Source: Calditrichales bacterium MX18-03 | Lineage (GTDB): Bacteria > Bacillota > Clostridia > Lutisporales > Lutisporaceae | Reading direction: 5' to 3' | NCBI GenBank assembly: GCA_021083345.1 | Contig: JAJGRE010000002.1 | Span: forward strand, 992,001-1,056,000 | Length of the DNA: 64,000 nt | Part shown: positions 10,037 to 19,064 of the stretch, piece by piece | Numbering within the stretch: position 1 is the stretch's first letter | How the letters are laid out: every line of letters begins with the position of its first letter | The notes under the pieces: generated by a model | What the model saw: the letters and a program-made list of their open reading frames with translations, nothing else | Told to the model about the DNA's origin: nothing | Database searches by the model: none | Translations under genes and position numbers: made by a program

Positions 10037-11242
10037 ATGGACACAAGGCGGCTTGCAGAAAAATATGAAATCACGGAAACCTTGTTTGAGGACGGGCTTC
10101 ACGCCATCTATCAGGCAAGGCCTGCGGGCAGTCCTGAAAACGCCGGGCTTCTGATCAACGAGTTTCGGGATGTCGACATCATATACAGTATGAAGGACAG
10201 CTTCTCGCCCGACAAATGCAAGTTTGTCAAGAACCTGGTGGAAACCTTCTACACCGATTTCAATTTCTATGTTGTAAGCCAGAAGTGCGCCGGATCGACC
10301 CTTGAAAGCTTTTTAGCCAGCAACAGCCTCAGACTCACCGAAAAAATGTACATAGCCGACAATCTACTGAGCCAGCTGACGGAGATGGACAGCCTCAACC
10401 CCTTTCTGCAGTACGCGCTTTGCGATCCCAACAACCTCAATGTGGTCAACAAAAAGAAGATATGCATCAATTGCAATATAAAGCTGACAAAGGACGAGAC
10501 CGTCATTACCTATAAGGAACTTTCCGGCAGGGCCGCTCACCTGCTCTGCATGATATTTGCCAATACGGTGGACGCCGGAATCGAAAATGCAGCTGAATAC
10601 ATTCCTCCGGCCATGCTTCCCATTATAGAGAAGTGCAAAGATGGACATTACACTTCCATCAAAGCCTTGTATGACGATTTTAAAGCGCTTTTGCTTTACT
10701 CTGTATTTATCGGAAATGTTTCTGTTTCAGGCCAGGTGCACCGCAATATCAGCAAAGCGCACCTGAAAAAGAAGCTTAGCCCGATCCGAAGGTTTGCCGC
10801 TGCATGTGTGATCCTCCTTGCATTAACCGGAACCGGATGGTGGTACCTTTATGAGTATGACGGAAGGTTCTCGGATGCAGCCTCCAAGGTGCCGGTATCG
10901 CAGCAGAACAGGAAGCCGGAAGCCCGGTTTACCCTGAGCAGCAGCAAGGTCTATGCCGGTGACGAGGTGGTTATTGCCAGCCAGTCCACCGACCCGGACC
11001 TGAACGACGGCATCAAGAGCTACCTTTGGATCATATCCCAGGATGAGAAACCGCTTTTCAGCTCCTCCGACCAGAACATTGTGGTCAAGTTTGCCCAGCC
11101 GGGCAAATACAATATCAATCTGGTTGTGACGGATTACGGCGGCGAAGCCAGCGATCCTTATATCCATGTTCTGGAGGTGCTTGTCAGAGAGCCGCTTCCG
11201 GAAGGCGGATCCAATACGAACGGATCAAATGAACTGAAATAA
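10037..11242 (+). CDS. Pseudokinase-like membrane protein with extracellular PKD domain
   Basis: A 401-residue protein and one of only two plus-strand genes here. Residues 1-230 vaguely follow a Ser/Thr kinase outline (YEITETLFEDG, then FYVVSQKCAGSTLESFL, then LCDPNNLNVV), but the catalytic lysine, HRD and DFG motifs are absent, so it would be a pseudokinase at best. One membrane helix lies at about 255-275 after a basic stretch, which puts the N-terminus in the cytoplasm. An extracellular PKD domain follows (about 290-390; ARFTLSSSKVYAGDEV, STDPDLNDGIKSYLW). GAGGTGG precedes the ATG. It is divergent from the hybrid kinase, sharing its 168-nt intergenic region, and ends at a bidirectional terminator. 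It might link a cell-surface signal to a cytoplasmic partner; function unknown. Confidence 0.75.
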   Translation: MDTRRLAEKYEITETLFEDGLHAIYQARPAGSPENAGLLINEFRDVDIIYSMKDSFSPDKCKFVKNLVETFYTDFNFYVVSQKCAGSTLESFLASNSLRLTEKMYIADNLLSQLTEMDSLNPFLQYALCDPNNLNVVNKKKICINCNIKLTKDETVITYKELSGRAAHLLCMIFANTVDAGIENAAEYIPPAMLPIIEKCKDGHYTSIKALYDDFKALLLYSVFIGNVSVSGQVHRNISKAHLKKKLSPIRRFAAACVILLALTGTGWWYLYEYDGRFSDAASKVPVSQQNRKPEARFTLSSSKVYAGDEVVIASQSTDPDLNDGIKSYLWIISQDEKPLFSSSDQNIVVKFAQPGKYNINLVVTDYGGEASDPYIHVLEVLVREPLPEGGSNTNGSNELK

Positions 11243-11272
11243 AAAATTAAGCAGCTCACGCTGCTTAATTTT
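11243..11272. terminator. Bidirectional intrinsic terminator between the PKD gene and kamE
   Basis: A perfect 13-bp stem, AAAATTAAGCAGC / GCTGCTTAATTTT, with a TCAC loop, flanked by A- and T-runs on both sides. It serves the plus-strand gene ending at 11242 and the minus-strand lysine operon ending at kamE. It touches the kamE stop codon. Confidence 0.88.
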
Positions 11273-12061
11273 TTATTTCATGCCTCTGTTGACCATTTCC
11301 TGGACAGCAAAGGAGGCCACATCTTCTGCATAAGTTCCTGCGCCAAAGCCGGCATCATACCCCAGCTCTTTGGCCAGTTCATGGGAGATTCTCGGTCCTC
11401 CGCAGGCAACGATGAATTTGTCCCGCAAGCCTTCGGCTTCCAGAAGCTCGATCAGGTTCGTCAGGTTCTGGATATGGACATTTTTCTGCGTTACCGTCTG
11501 AGAGACCAGCAGCACATCCGCCTTCAGCTCCACAGCCTTACGGATGAACTCCTCATTGGGCACCTGGCTTCCGAGATTGTACGCATCGATCATGTCGTAC
11601 CGCTCCAAGCCGTAATGCCCCGCATAGCCCTTCATGTTCATGACGGCATCTATCCCTACCGTATGCGCATCCGTACCGGTACTGGCGCCAACAATGACGA
11701 CTTCGCGGCCGATGTTCTTTCGGATGTATTCATCCACCTCCGACATGCCCATCACTGTACTCTCAACCTTGGTTACCTTGATATCGGTGACATCGATGGT
11801 ATGCACACAGTTTCCGAATACGACAAAATAAGAGTACCCTACTCCCAGGTCCATCATGTGGACCACGCTGGGTTCCTCCAATCCCATTTTCATGGCGTAT
11901 AGCCTGGCAGCCTCCTTGGCCTTTTCGTCCGCCTGTATGGGCAGTGTAAAGCTCAGCTGCACCTTTCCGTCGTTCATCGTGTCGCCATAGGGCTTTACCC
12001 TTTTGGGATCAAAGGTTATATCAAAATCGCGCTTGTTCATTGAATATAATCCGGAACTCAT
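11273..12061 (-). CDS. kamE: Lysine 5,6-aminomutase beta subunit (B12/PLP-binding)
   Basis: A 262-residue small subunit of adenosylcobalamin- and PLP-dependent D-lysine (beta-lysine) 5,6-aminomutase, which moves the terminal amino group to give 3,5-diaminohexanoate in lysine fermentation. The B12 motif DxHxxG reads TDAHTVG. With the start at ATG 12061, the cobalt-ligand histidine is H133 and the PLP lysine in MNMKG is K144, matching numbers known for the C. sticklandii enzyme. AGGAGG lies 6 nt upstream of this ATG; a TTG two codons earlier is too close to it. It is the last gene of the operon, 17 nt after kamD. Confidence 0.95.
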   Translation of the reverse strand: MSSGLYSMNKRDFDITFDPKRVKPYGDTMNDGKVQLSFTLPIQADEKAKEAARLYAMKMGLEEPSVVHMMDLGVGYSYFVVFGNCVHTIDVTDIKVTKVESTVMGMSEVDEYIRKNIGREVVIVGASTGTDAHTVGIDAVMNMKGYAGHYGLERYDMIDAYNLGSQVPNEEFIRKAVELKADVLLVSQTVTQKNVHIQNLTNLIELLEAEGLRDKFIVACGGPRISHELAKELGYDAGFGAGTYAEDVASFAVQEMVNRGMK

Positions 12062-12078
12062 AAACAACCTCCTATCGC

Positions 12079-13629
12079 CTATTGCCCGCTTAGCATCATT
12101 TCTATGAAAGGATTGAAGTACCTGGCATCCTTTTCGGTTACGCCGTCCAAGCCCTTGCCGCCGGTCCTGCTTCTCTTGACGCCGCCGAATTTGCCCTGCT
12201 CAAGGGTAGCAAACAAGCCTTCCTCTTCGATATTCTGCAGCAGTCTGGCCGCGTTTTCCAGGACCTCCGCAGCTCTGGACTGGATCATGCCCCCCTGCTT
12301 GAACTCCATTTCATCCCCGATATTCCGCATGTTATTGAAAATATAACGGGCGTTTTCTATGGACAGTGCTCTTTCAGACATCAAAGGCGTATGGATGGCT
12401 TCCGTCATCATGCCCAGAAGCTGCAAGCCCTGATTGGTCCATATGGAAACCATATTGAACAGCGCGTCCTGGATATGCCCTTTGAAGATATTGCCTGTCA
12501 TGAACTTTGTAGGCGGCATATACTTAAGGGGCGCTTTCGGGAAGATCTCCCGGGCCATCTGCGCCTGTGCCAGTTCCAGCAGAAAGCCGTTTTCTACACC
12601 GGGCTCCATCTCGAAGGCGTGGCCCAGTCCCATCTGTTCTTCCGGGATGCCGGCCTTTAAGGCGAACTGCTCGTTGATAAATTGGGAGGCCAGCACGGTA
12701 TGGGCCTCTTCAATGGCATCGGCCGTTGTCAGGTAGTTGTCCTCGCCTGTATTGATGATAACGCCTGCAAAGCCGTTGATGATCCTTGAGAAATTCTGGT
12801 CGACCAGGGTACGCTGCATGTTGATGTCCCTGAAAAGAATGCCGTAAAGCGCATCGTTCAGCATGACATCCAGCCGTTCCATGGCACCCATGGCTGCTAT
12901 TTCAGGCATGCAAAGCCCGGAGCAATAGTTGCAGAGGCGGATATACCGTCCTACTTCCTGGCCCACTTCATCCAGCGCCTTCCGCATGATCCTGAAGTTC
13001 TCCTGGGTCGCATAGGTACCGCCAAAGCCCTCGGTGGTTGCACCGTAAGGTACATAGTCCAGCAAGCTCTGTCCGGTGGTCCGTATGACGGCAATGATGT
13101 CAGCACCCTGTTTTGCAGCGGATTGGGCTTGCACGACATCTTCATAAATATTGCCGGTGGCTACGATAACATACAGATATGGTCTTTTTCCCTCACCCAG
13201 CGTATTCAGGTAATCTTCCCTCTGCGCTCTGTTGTTTTTGACACGTTCCACCATCAAGGCGGCCAGTTCATTGGCCTTTTCGTGTATCTCCTTGACGGAT
13301 TTCTGAGGAAGCTTGGTTATATCCAGCTCCCCGGCTGCCACCTTCTCGGCAATTTCCTGAGCGGTCATACCGGTATGCAGTACGGCATTGGCCAGGAAAT
13401 AGGCAGCGCCGGTGCCAAGGCCGCCGTTGGCCTTTATATTGTCGACGACAACATTGGGAAGGGGCGTACCCACATCATTGACGCCATCCACCCCTAACAG
13501 CCTGGTTACTGTTCTTTCTACGGCAATCGTGGTGTGTATGTCAATAAACTTCTGCACGTCTTCTGCGATATGTCTTGCCGACTCTCTTGCCTTTCTGATC
13601 AGGTCCTGATTCAGATTCAGTTTGCTCAT
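12079..13629 (-). CDS. kamD: Lysine 5,6-aminomutase alpha subunit
   Basis: A 516-residue large subunit of lysine 5,6-aminomutase, forming the TIM-barrel that holds the substrate and pairs with KamE. Length and sequence match the family, including the N-terminal start MSKLNLNQDLI, a central VPYGATTEGFGGTYATQENF and a C-terminal GKGLDGVTEKDARYFNPF. The ATG has AGGAGGT upstream. In the operon it lies between the reactivase ATPase gene kamC and kamE. Cytoplasmic, acting in the conversion of L-beta-lysine to 3,5-diaminohexanoate. Confidence 0.95.
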   Translation of the reverse strand: MSKLNLNQDLIRKARESARHIAEDVQKFIDIHTTIAVERTVTRLLGVDGVNDVGTPLPNVVVDNIKANGGLGTGAAYFLANAVLHTGMTAQEIAEKVAAGELDITKLPQKSVKEIHEKANELAALMVERVKNNRAQREDYLNTLGEGKRPYLYVIVATGNIYEDVVQAQSAAKQGADIIAVIRTTGQSLLDYVPYGATTEGFGGTYATQENFRIMRKALDEVGQEVGRYIRLCNYCSGLCMPEIAAMGAMERLDVMLNDALYGILFRDINMQRTLVDQNFSRIINGFAGVIINTGEDNYLTTADAIEEAHTVLASQFINEQFALKAGIPEEQMGLGHAFEMEPGVENGFLLELAQAQMAREIFPKAPLKYMPPTKFMTGNIFKGHIQDALFNMVSIWTNQGLQLLGMMTEAIHTPLMSERALSIENARYIFNNMRNIGDEMEFKQGGMIQSRAAEVLENAARLLQNIEEEGLFATLEQGKFGGVKRSRTGGKGLDGVTEKDARYFNPFIEMMLSGQ

Positions 13630-13664
13630 TATATACCTCCTGAAATGATATTGGGGGCTGTGGC

Positions 13665-15269
13665 TTACCGCCCGTTGCCCAGTAATTCCTCCGCCGTCTT
13701 CACGATCTCCTCCGGCACACCCATCAGCCTGGATATATTCAGAGCGTCCCTCGGCACAACGGCATCTCCCTCTATTTCGATCAGGGTATAGTCCATATAT
13801 TCCGAGATGTGCTCGGGATTCTTTATTCTGCTGCAGTCGATATTTCGAAGCCCATTGACCTGCAGATGCTTCACCCCTGGCTTCACAAGACCGTCAAAAT
13901 GCGTTGTGATGACGGTGATGCAGGGCTTCTTCATCAGATAACTGATGATAGCCGCAGATAGGGCAAAGCCTTCCTGGGGGTTTGTCCCCCTGGCCAGCTC
14001 GTCAATCAGGATCATTCCGCTGCGGTCGGATTTCTCCAACGCTTCCTTGATGCTCTGTATCTCTGCTCCGAAGGTGCTTAAGCCCAAGTCGATGGACTGC
14101 TCATCCCCTGCAGACAGGAAAATGAACGCCTGCATGCTGAGCACCAGGCTTTCGGCAGGCACCAGGAGCCCGTACTGCGCCATTGCGGCCATAAGCCCCA
14201 GGAGCTTCAGTGAAACGGTCTTGCCGCCCATGTTGGCACCGGTAATCAGTGTCGCGCCTTCCTTCAGGCTTGCGTTGATGGGCGTATAATCCTTCCCCCT
14301 CTTCTTCAAGCCGGCTTCGACAATGGGATGCCTGCCTTGCTTCAGGTTGAACACCGGTTCGTCTCTGATCTCCGGTTTGACTGCCTCAAAAGTATTGGCC
14401 AGGTAGGCTTTGGCGGTCAACAGGTCAAACTCTCCCATGGCATCCATTGTCCGGAGGATCTCCGCACCCCGCACTGCTACTTTGCCTGAAAGCTGTTCCA
14501 GGATCCGGGCTTCTTCCACCGCTTCCTCACCTCTCAGCTCTTCAATGGCGCTCATCAGCTTATACATCTCATCTGTAGGTTTTACCCTGAAGGTCATATT
14601 GATATAGGTTTCATTTATAACCAGCAAATACCGGTAGCCCTGCAGCTTTTTTATCAGCTCCGTCTGGCCTTTGCTGATTGTTATTTCACCGTTGGTACGG
14701 ATTGCCATTTCCAAATCCGCTTCTACACGCTTGATCACTTCTTTTCTCAGCAGGTCCAGCTTCTGCTCCGCCTCCGCCCTCTGCTTTCTGAGCCTGTATA
14801 GCTCCGGGGAATAACTGTCATACAGGTAAAAGGTTTTCAGTCCTGTTTTCTCCGGGTCCAGTATTTCCTCCACCCACTGCAGTTCCTGGATGATGTATTT
14901 ATCCGGCATAGCCCAATGCAAGGTCTTCTGGCTTTCCGACATGATCCTGACCAGATACACCAGGTTTTTCAGCTCAAAAAACTCCACCGAGCTCAGGACA
15001 CAACCGGTCATACACCGTTCCACCGATTTGCGGATATCCTTGACCTGCCGCATGGCTGTACGTATCTCAACGAAAACCGACCGCTGGGTATCCACCAGTT
15101 CCTTCAGTTTTTCCACCCGGTCCAGTTCTTCCATCAGTTCTGCTTTCTCCGGCGGCAGGTACGGCTTCATCTCACTCTTCACTTGTTGTCCAAACGGTGT
15201 TATAGGGTGCAGCTCCGCCAGCACCCTATCCAACTCCAGTAATTTTCTTGTCCGGTGGTCCAAAAGCAT
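13665..15269 (-). CDS. kamC: Lysine 5,6-aminomutase reactivase ATPase (MutS-like)
   Basis: A 534-residue protein with MutS-like core and ATPase domains but no mismatch-recognition domain. Walker A is GANMGGKT (around residue 340), Walker B is ILIDELARGTNP, and an ITTHFDGL motif follows. The N-terminal half is alpha-helical, like the MutS lever/core. In lysine-fermenting bacteria this gene is found between kamA and kamD and is described as the ATPase of a reactivase that exchanges damaged cobalamin in KamDE. The ATG at 15269 has AGGGGG upstream and follows kamB by 2 nt, so translation is probably coupled. It is not a DNA repair gene. Confidence 0.9.
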   Translation of the reverse strand: MLLDHRTRKLLELDRVLAELHPITPFGQQVKSEMKPYLPPEKAELMEELDRVEKLKELVDTQRSVFVEIRTAMRQVKDIRKSVERCMTGCVLSSVEFFELKNLVYLVRIMSESQKTLHWAMPDKYIIQELQWVEEILDPEKTGLKTFYLYDSYSPELYRLRKQRAEAEQKLDLLRKEVIKRVEADLEMAIRTNGEITISKGQTELIKKLQGYRYLLVINETYINMTFRVKPTDEMYKLMSAIEELRGEEAVEEARILEQLSGKVAVRGAEILRTMDAMGEFDLLTAKAYLANTFEAVKPEIRDEPVFNLKQGRHPIVEAGLKKRGKDYTPINASLKEGATLITGANMGGKTVSLKLLGLMAAMAQYGLLVPAESLVLSMQAFIFLSAGDEQSIDLGLSTFGAEIQSIKEALEKSDRSGMILIDELARGTNPQEGFALSAAIISYLMKKPCITVITTHFDGLVKPGVKHLQVNGLRNIDCSRIKNPEHISEYMDYTLIEIEGDAVVPRDALNISRLMGVPEEIVKTAEELLGNGR

Positions 15270-15271
15270 GC

Positions 15272-16309
15272 TTATTCCCCCTGCACGACATCATAAACCG
15301 GTATGTGCGGCACTGCGATCCGCATTCTGTTCAAAAGCTCCTCGGGCTCAAAATAATAGCCTTCCGGCGAATAAGGATTGACCGTTACAGCAATGATATT
15401 GATATTTTCCATAACACGCAGCACCATCCCCAGCTTCTGCAGTATCGGATAGTCCTTGGCGGGAATAAAAATCCGCGTGGGATCTTTCACAACGATTTCA
15501 AAGCTGCTCTTTTTATTGAGCAGTATATCCTTGATCGTCTCTACCGTAGCAGAACCGCTCAAAACAACATAACGGGTATCCGGGTTCAGTTTTTCGGATA
15601 TCATGCCGCCGCATTGAAGGGAGGTCAGCGTCTCAAGGTATTGAACCCGTCCATCGGCTTCAACCAGGGCGGTCCTACCCGATTCAAAGGCTTCACAAGC
15701 CGCATCCCGCGCATTCTCGTCTTCGACGGTAGGAATGGCATAGGTGTTGATGATATGAAGGGTTTTTTCTATGACCTGTTGCATATTTCTGGAAAGTGCA
15801 GCACCGGTAGCCAGCACGGTACCATCCGATACAAAGGGTGCCGCCGAAGCTCGTCGGTCCAGAGAGCCGTCTATGAGGATGAGCTCAGCTCCGTACTGCT
15901 TCATTTCCCTGCACAGCTCCCTGATGGTTGCGGAGGAATGCGGACCGGAAATCTCCACATAGCCCGCTTCCCTGGTGCGTCCCAACACGACTCTGCCCAT
16001 TGGCGTGTGGTAGTCGGTGACTCTCAGGATCTCTATCCCCGCAAAATCGCTTTTTATGGCACTTTCAACCGTGGCAAGGACGGTGCCCCTGCTGACGAAT
16101 ATTGGAGGCTTCTCCGTATCGGTCAGCACATCCCGCCGCTCTCCGTCCCTTCCGGTAGAGATAAGGCCAACGGTTATGCCCCTTTGCTCCCCCTGATGGA
16201 CGATCTCATTCAGGGTCACCGTTTTTCCGGCATTTTTTGCGGTGCCCACGATGGAGACAGTCCGGCTTTGCGGATAGATGAGATCGATCAGCTGCAAATT
16301 CTTGTTCAT
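15272..16309 (-). CDS. kamB: Lysine 5,6-aminomutase reactivase subunit KamB
   Basis: A 345-residue P-loop protein with Walker A VGTAKNAGKT at about residues 21-30. It has the length and position of KamB, the partner of KamC in lysine 5,6-aminomutase reactivation. The start at ATG 16309 has GGGAG upstream. It lies 171 nt after kamA, a gap that holds a hairpin, and directly touches kamC. The exact biochemical role of KamB is less well known than that of KamC; a nucleotide-driven chaperone role is the likely one. Confidence 0.85.
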   Translation of the reverse strand: MNKNLQLIDLIYPQSRTVSIVGTAKNAGKTVTLNEIVHQGEQRGITVGLISTGRDGERRDVLTDTEKPPIFVSRGTVLATVESAIKSDFAGIEILRVTDYHTPMGRVVLGRTREAGYVEISGPHSSATIRELCREMKQYGAELILIDGSLDRRASAAPFVSDGTVLATGAALSRNMQQVIEKTLHIINTYAIPTVEDENARDAACEAFESGRTALVEADGRVQYLETLTSLQCGGMISEKLNPDTRYVVLSGSATVETIKDILLNKKSSFEIVVKDPTRIFIPAKDYPILQKLGMVLRVMENINIIAVTVNPYSPEGYYFEPEELLNRMRIAVPHIPVYDVVQGE

Positions 16310-16360
16310 CGGCTATACTCCCAAATACGCATTTGATAAGCTTCCACTATGTTAAAATAC

Positions 16361-16432
16361 GGCAAAGACTGCTTCTTTACACAACCCCATATTCATTCTG
16401 TGCTTTTTCTCTATCTATAAGCAGCCTTTGCC
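16361..16432 (-). other. Hairpin in the kamA-kamB gap
   Basis: Inverted repeat GGCAAAGACTGCTT / AAGCAGCCTTTGCC (one mismatch in 14 bp, 44-nt loop) in the only sizeable gap of the kam operon. There is no T-run, so it may set mRNA processing or stability rather than end transcription. Confidence 0.45.
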
Positions 16433-16480
16433 CGAACTATGATGAGGCCATGGGCTATTGCCTATTGCCTATAAACATGT

Positions 16481-17743
16481 TTATCCGTGATGCCTTTCCT
16501 TTGCCCTGTCCTTCCTGAGCATCTCAGTGGGCTCAAGGGCCAGCTGGTTGCCTTCCATCAGTCCTGCTACACCGGAAAGCTTATCTTCCCTCTTTCCTGT
16601 GCAGACATCGCAGGTGCAGGCTTCTTCGCAATACTCAGGCTCGGTGTAGGTGGTAATAACGCCTTCGAAATTCCTGAGAATGACCTTTTTCTTGCTCTGG
16701 GAGATCATATACTGGGGCATGACCGGAATCTTGCCGCCGCCGCCCGGTGCATCCACCACAAAGGTGGGTACGCAGAAGCCGGAGGTATGGCCTCTCAGGC
16801 CTTCAATGATCTCGATTCCTTTAGATACCGTCGTCCTGAAATGCTCAATGCCCATTGACAGGTCGCACTGATAGACGTAGTAAGGCCTTACCCGCATTTT
16901 GACAAGGGCATGAACCAATTCCCTCATGACATGGACGCAGTCGTTGACACCTCTCAGGAGTACCGACTGGTTGCCCAGCGGAACGCCGGCATTGGCAAGC
17001 TTGTTGCAGGCTTCAGCCGCTTCCGGTGTTATTTCCTTGGGGTGGTTGTAATGGGTATTCAACCACACCGGATGGTATTTCTTCAGCATATTGACAAAAT
17101 CATCCGTGATCCTCTGCGGCATAACCACCGGTGTCCTGGAACCCAGCCTTATGATTTCCACATGGGGAATGGCTCTCAGGTTCTTGATAATGTATTCGAC
17201 CACATCATCATTGACGCACAGGCAGTCACCGCCGGAAAGGAGCACGTCCCGGATCACGGGAGTATTCCTGATATATTCGATGGCTTTGTCGATCCTGGCC
17301 ATGGGCATCTGCTCGTCGCTCTGTCCTGCGAACCTTCTCCGTGTGCAGTGCCTGCAGTACATGGAGCACTGGTCGGTGATCAGCAGCAGCGCCCTGTTGG
17401 GATAACGGTGGGTCAAACCCGGCACCGGTGAGTCTTCATCCTCATGCAGCGGATCCAGCATGTCAGCGGATGATTGATGCAGCTCCAAAGAGGTTGGAAC
17501 AGCCTGCTTCCTGACAGGACAGTTGGGATCATTGGGGTCCATCAGGGCTGCATAATAAGGGGTAATGGCCATTCGCAGCGTTTTCAGGCATTCATGGATA
17601 CCTGCCTCTTCTTCGGGCGTAATATTGACAACCTTTTTCAGCTGTTCAACGGAGGTGATCCGGTTGGCAATCTGCCACTTCCAGTCATTCCACTGCTCCG
17701 GCGTTACGTCCTTCCAAAGGCTGATATCTTTATAATTTCTCAA
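16481..17743 (-). CDS. kamA: L-lysine 2,3-aminomutase (radical SAM)
   Basis: A 420-residue radical SAM/PLP enzyme that turns L-lysine into L-beta-lysine, the first step of lysine fermentation. The [4Fe-4S] motif is CSMYCRHC, followed by TRRRF; LSGGDCL and other family blocks are present. The C-terminus has a cysteine cluster (EYCEEACTCDVC) used for zinc and dimer contacts. I chose a TTG start at 17743: it has a strong AGGAGGG 8 nt upstream and gives MRNYKDISLWKDV, like known KamA N-termini. The ATG at 17773 has no good ribosome site and would add ten unrelated residues. It lies 42 nt downstream of kdd in the sigma-54-driven operon. Confidence 0.94.
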   Translation of the reverse strand: MRNYKDISLWKDVTPEQWNDWKWQIANRITSVEQLKKVVNITPEEEAGIHECLKTLRMAITPYYAALMDPNDPNCPVRKQAVPTSLELHQSSADMLDPLHEDEDSPVPGLTHRYPNRALLLITDQCSMYCRHCTRRRFAGQSDEQMPMARIDKAIEYIRNTPVIRDVLLSGGDCLCVNDDVVEYIIKNLRAIPHVEIIRLGSRTPVVMPQRITDDFVNMLKKYHPVWLNTHYNHPKEITPEAAEACNKLANAGVPLGNQSVLLRGVNDCVHVMRELVHALVKMRVRPYYVYQCDLSMGIEHFRTTVSKGIEIIEGLRGHTSGFCVPTFVVDAPGGGGKIPVMPQYMISQSKKKVILRNFEGVITTYTEPEYCEEACTCDVCTGKREDKLSGVAGLMEGNQLALEPTEMLRKDRAKERHHG

Positions 17744-17785
17744 GGTAAGTCCCTCCTTCGATTTACTCTCCATTGCCTTTTATTC

Positions 17786-18826
17786 TTATGCGTACATCTC
17801 GGTGAAGATTTCCCTTAGTTCTTTGCTTTCTCTCAGAAGCTGGAGTGTGATTTCGGCATGGCCTTTTGTGTAGCCGTTTCCGATGATCATGGTCACATCG
17901 CTGCCTACGCCTTCCGCACCCAGTGCAGCCTTGGTGAAGCTGGTTGCCATGCTGAAGAAGTATACCAGACCGGTATTCTTTGTGCAAAGAATGCTGGTCA
18001 TTTCCGTGTCCTGAATGTTGACGCAGTTGATGGTGATATCTGCCATTTCGCCGTTGTTCAACTCTGCGACCTTGTTCATCACTTCAACCGGCTTGGTTGC
18101 ATCTGCTACGAACACTTCGTCGCAGAAGCCAAGTTTGATCAGCCTCTCCGCACTCTTCGCGCTGCCGCATGCACCGATGACCTTGCCTGTCACGCCTGCT
18201 CTCTTCTTTGCTTCGTAGCAGCAGAGCATCCCTGACTTGCCGCCTGCACCGATGATGAACACGCTGTCACCCGGCTTTACAAGCTTTGCAGTCTGTGCAG
18301 GTGCACCGGCTACGTCCAAAGCGGACAGCGCCAGCTTTTCGGGCATATCTGCGGGAAGCTTCGCATAGATGCCGCTTTCAAAGAGAATGGCTTTCCCGTC
18401 GATGTCGACCTGGTCGATGTCTTTTCTGATTTCCTTGATCTTATCGATTCTCAAGGGCGTCAGGGAAAGAGATACAAGCGTCGCAATCTTATCGCCCACC
18501 TTCAGGTCGATCTTGCCTTCCAGTGCCGTACCGATCTTTTCCACCGTTCCGATCAGCATGCCGCCGGAGCCGGTAACCGGGTTTCTGTGCTTGCCCTGCT
18601 TTTCAACGATGCCGAACATGATTTCAGCAATTTTCTTCTCGTCCCCCCCTGCCTGCTCTTCAATCTGTGTGAAGCTGGCAGAGTCCACATTCAAGGTCTG
18701 GACGTCGATGAGTATTTCGTTATCGTACAATTCATCCATATTATTGTCAATTTTATTGGCGGGCTGCGGAAGAACGCCCTTGGGTTCAATCACTCTGTGT
18801 GTTCCGAATTTGCATCCTTTTTTCAT
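17786..18826 (-). CDS. kdd: L-erythro-3,5-diaminohexanoate dehydrogenase
   Basis: A 346-residue NAD(P)-dependent dehydrogenase that oxidatively deaminates 3,5-diaminohexanoate to 5-amino-3-oxohexanoate in lysine fermentation. The Rossmann region has VFIIGAGGKSGM around residue 165. It begins MKKGCKFGTHRVIEP, as in other Kdd proteins. ATG 18826 has GAGGAGG upstream; an ATG at 18847 overlaps this site and is discounted. First gene of the operon, with a sigma-54 promoter 48-64 nt upstream. The next pathway enzymes, Kce and Kal, are not in this window. Confidence 0.93.
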   Translation of the reverse strand: MKKGCKFGTHRVIEPKGVLPQPANKIDNNMDELYDNEILIDVQTLNVDSASFTQIEEQAGGDEKKIAEIMFGIVEKQGKHRNPVTGSGGMLIGTVEKIGTALEGKIDLKVGDKIATLVSLSLTPLRIDKIKEIRKDIDQVDIDGKAILFESGIYAKLPADMPEKLALSALDVAGAPAQTAKLVKPGDSVFIIGAGGKSGMLCCYEAKKRAGVTGKVIGACGSAKSAERLIKLGFCDEVFVADATKPVEVMNKVAELNNGEMADITINCVNIQDTEMTSILCTKNTGLVYFFSMATSFTKAALGAEGVGSDVTMIIGNGYTKGHAEITLQLLRESKELREIFTEMYA

Positions 18827-18873
18827 GGTATGTAAAAGCCTCCTCAAATATAAATTTATTCATTTGCTATTGA

Positions 18874-18890
18874 TGCAATTAGTATGCCAA
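18874..18890 (-). promoter_or_regulatory. Sigma-54 (-24/-12) promoter of the lysine fermentation operon
   Basis: On the minus strand the sequence reads TTGGCATACTAATTGCA, with GG and GC separated by exactly 10 nt as required for sigma-54. The predicted start lies near 18863, about 37 nt before the kdd ATG. The next gene upstream encodes a sigma-54 activator. Confidence 0.88.
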
Positions 18891-18920
18891 AAATAAAAAA
18901 AATGCGACATAGTCGCATTC
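18889..18920 (-). terminator. Intrinsic terminator of the sigma-54 activator gene
   Basis: On the minus strand an AATGCGAC / GTCGCATT stem with a 3-nt loop is followed by a T-rich run. The T-run abuts the -24 box of the kdd promoter, insulating the operon from read-through. Confidence 0.82.
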
Positions 18921-19064
18921 TGACAACCAAGGAAAGGCGTATACCCCTGTCATCCTGAGAAACTTTTAGGATACCCGTTATTTGAGCATAGCCCAAAATA
19001 CTTTAATAATCCTTTATCCATAGCCTATAGCCCATTTCCTATTGCCTGAACTGGTATGTTCCGC

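Noticed and set aside
13665-15269. DNA mismatch repair MutS
   Set aside because: It lacks the mismatch-recognition domain and lies in the kam operon, where this MutS-like ATPase is KamC.
15248-16336. A 362-codon plus-strand frame opposite kamB
   Set aside because: Shadow of kamB; no ribosome site or family pattern.
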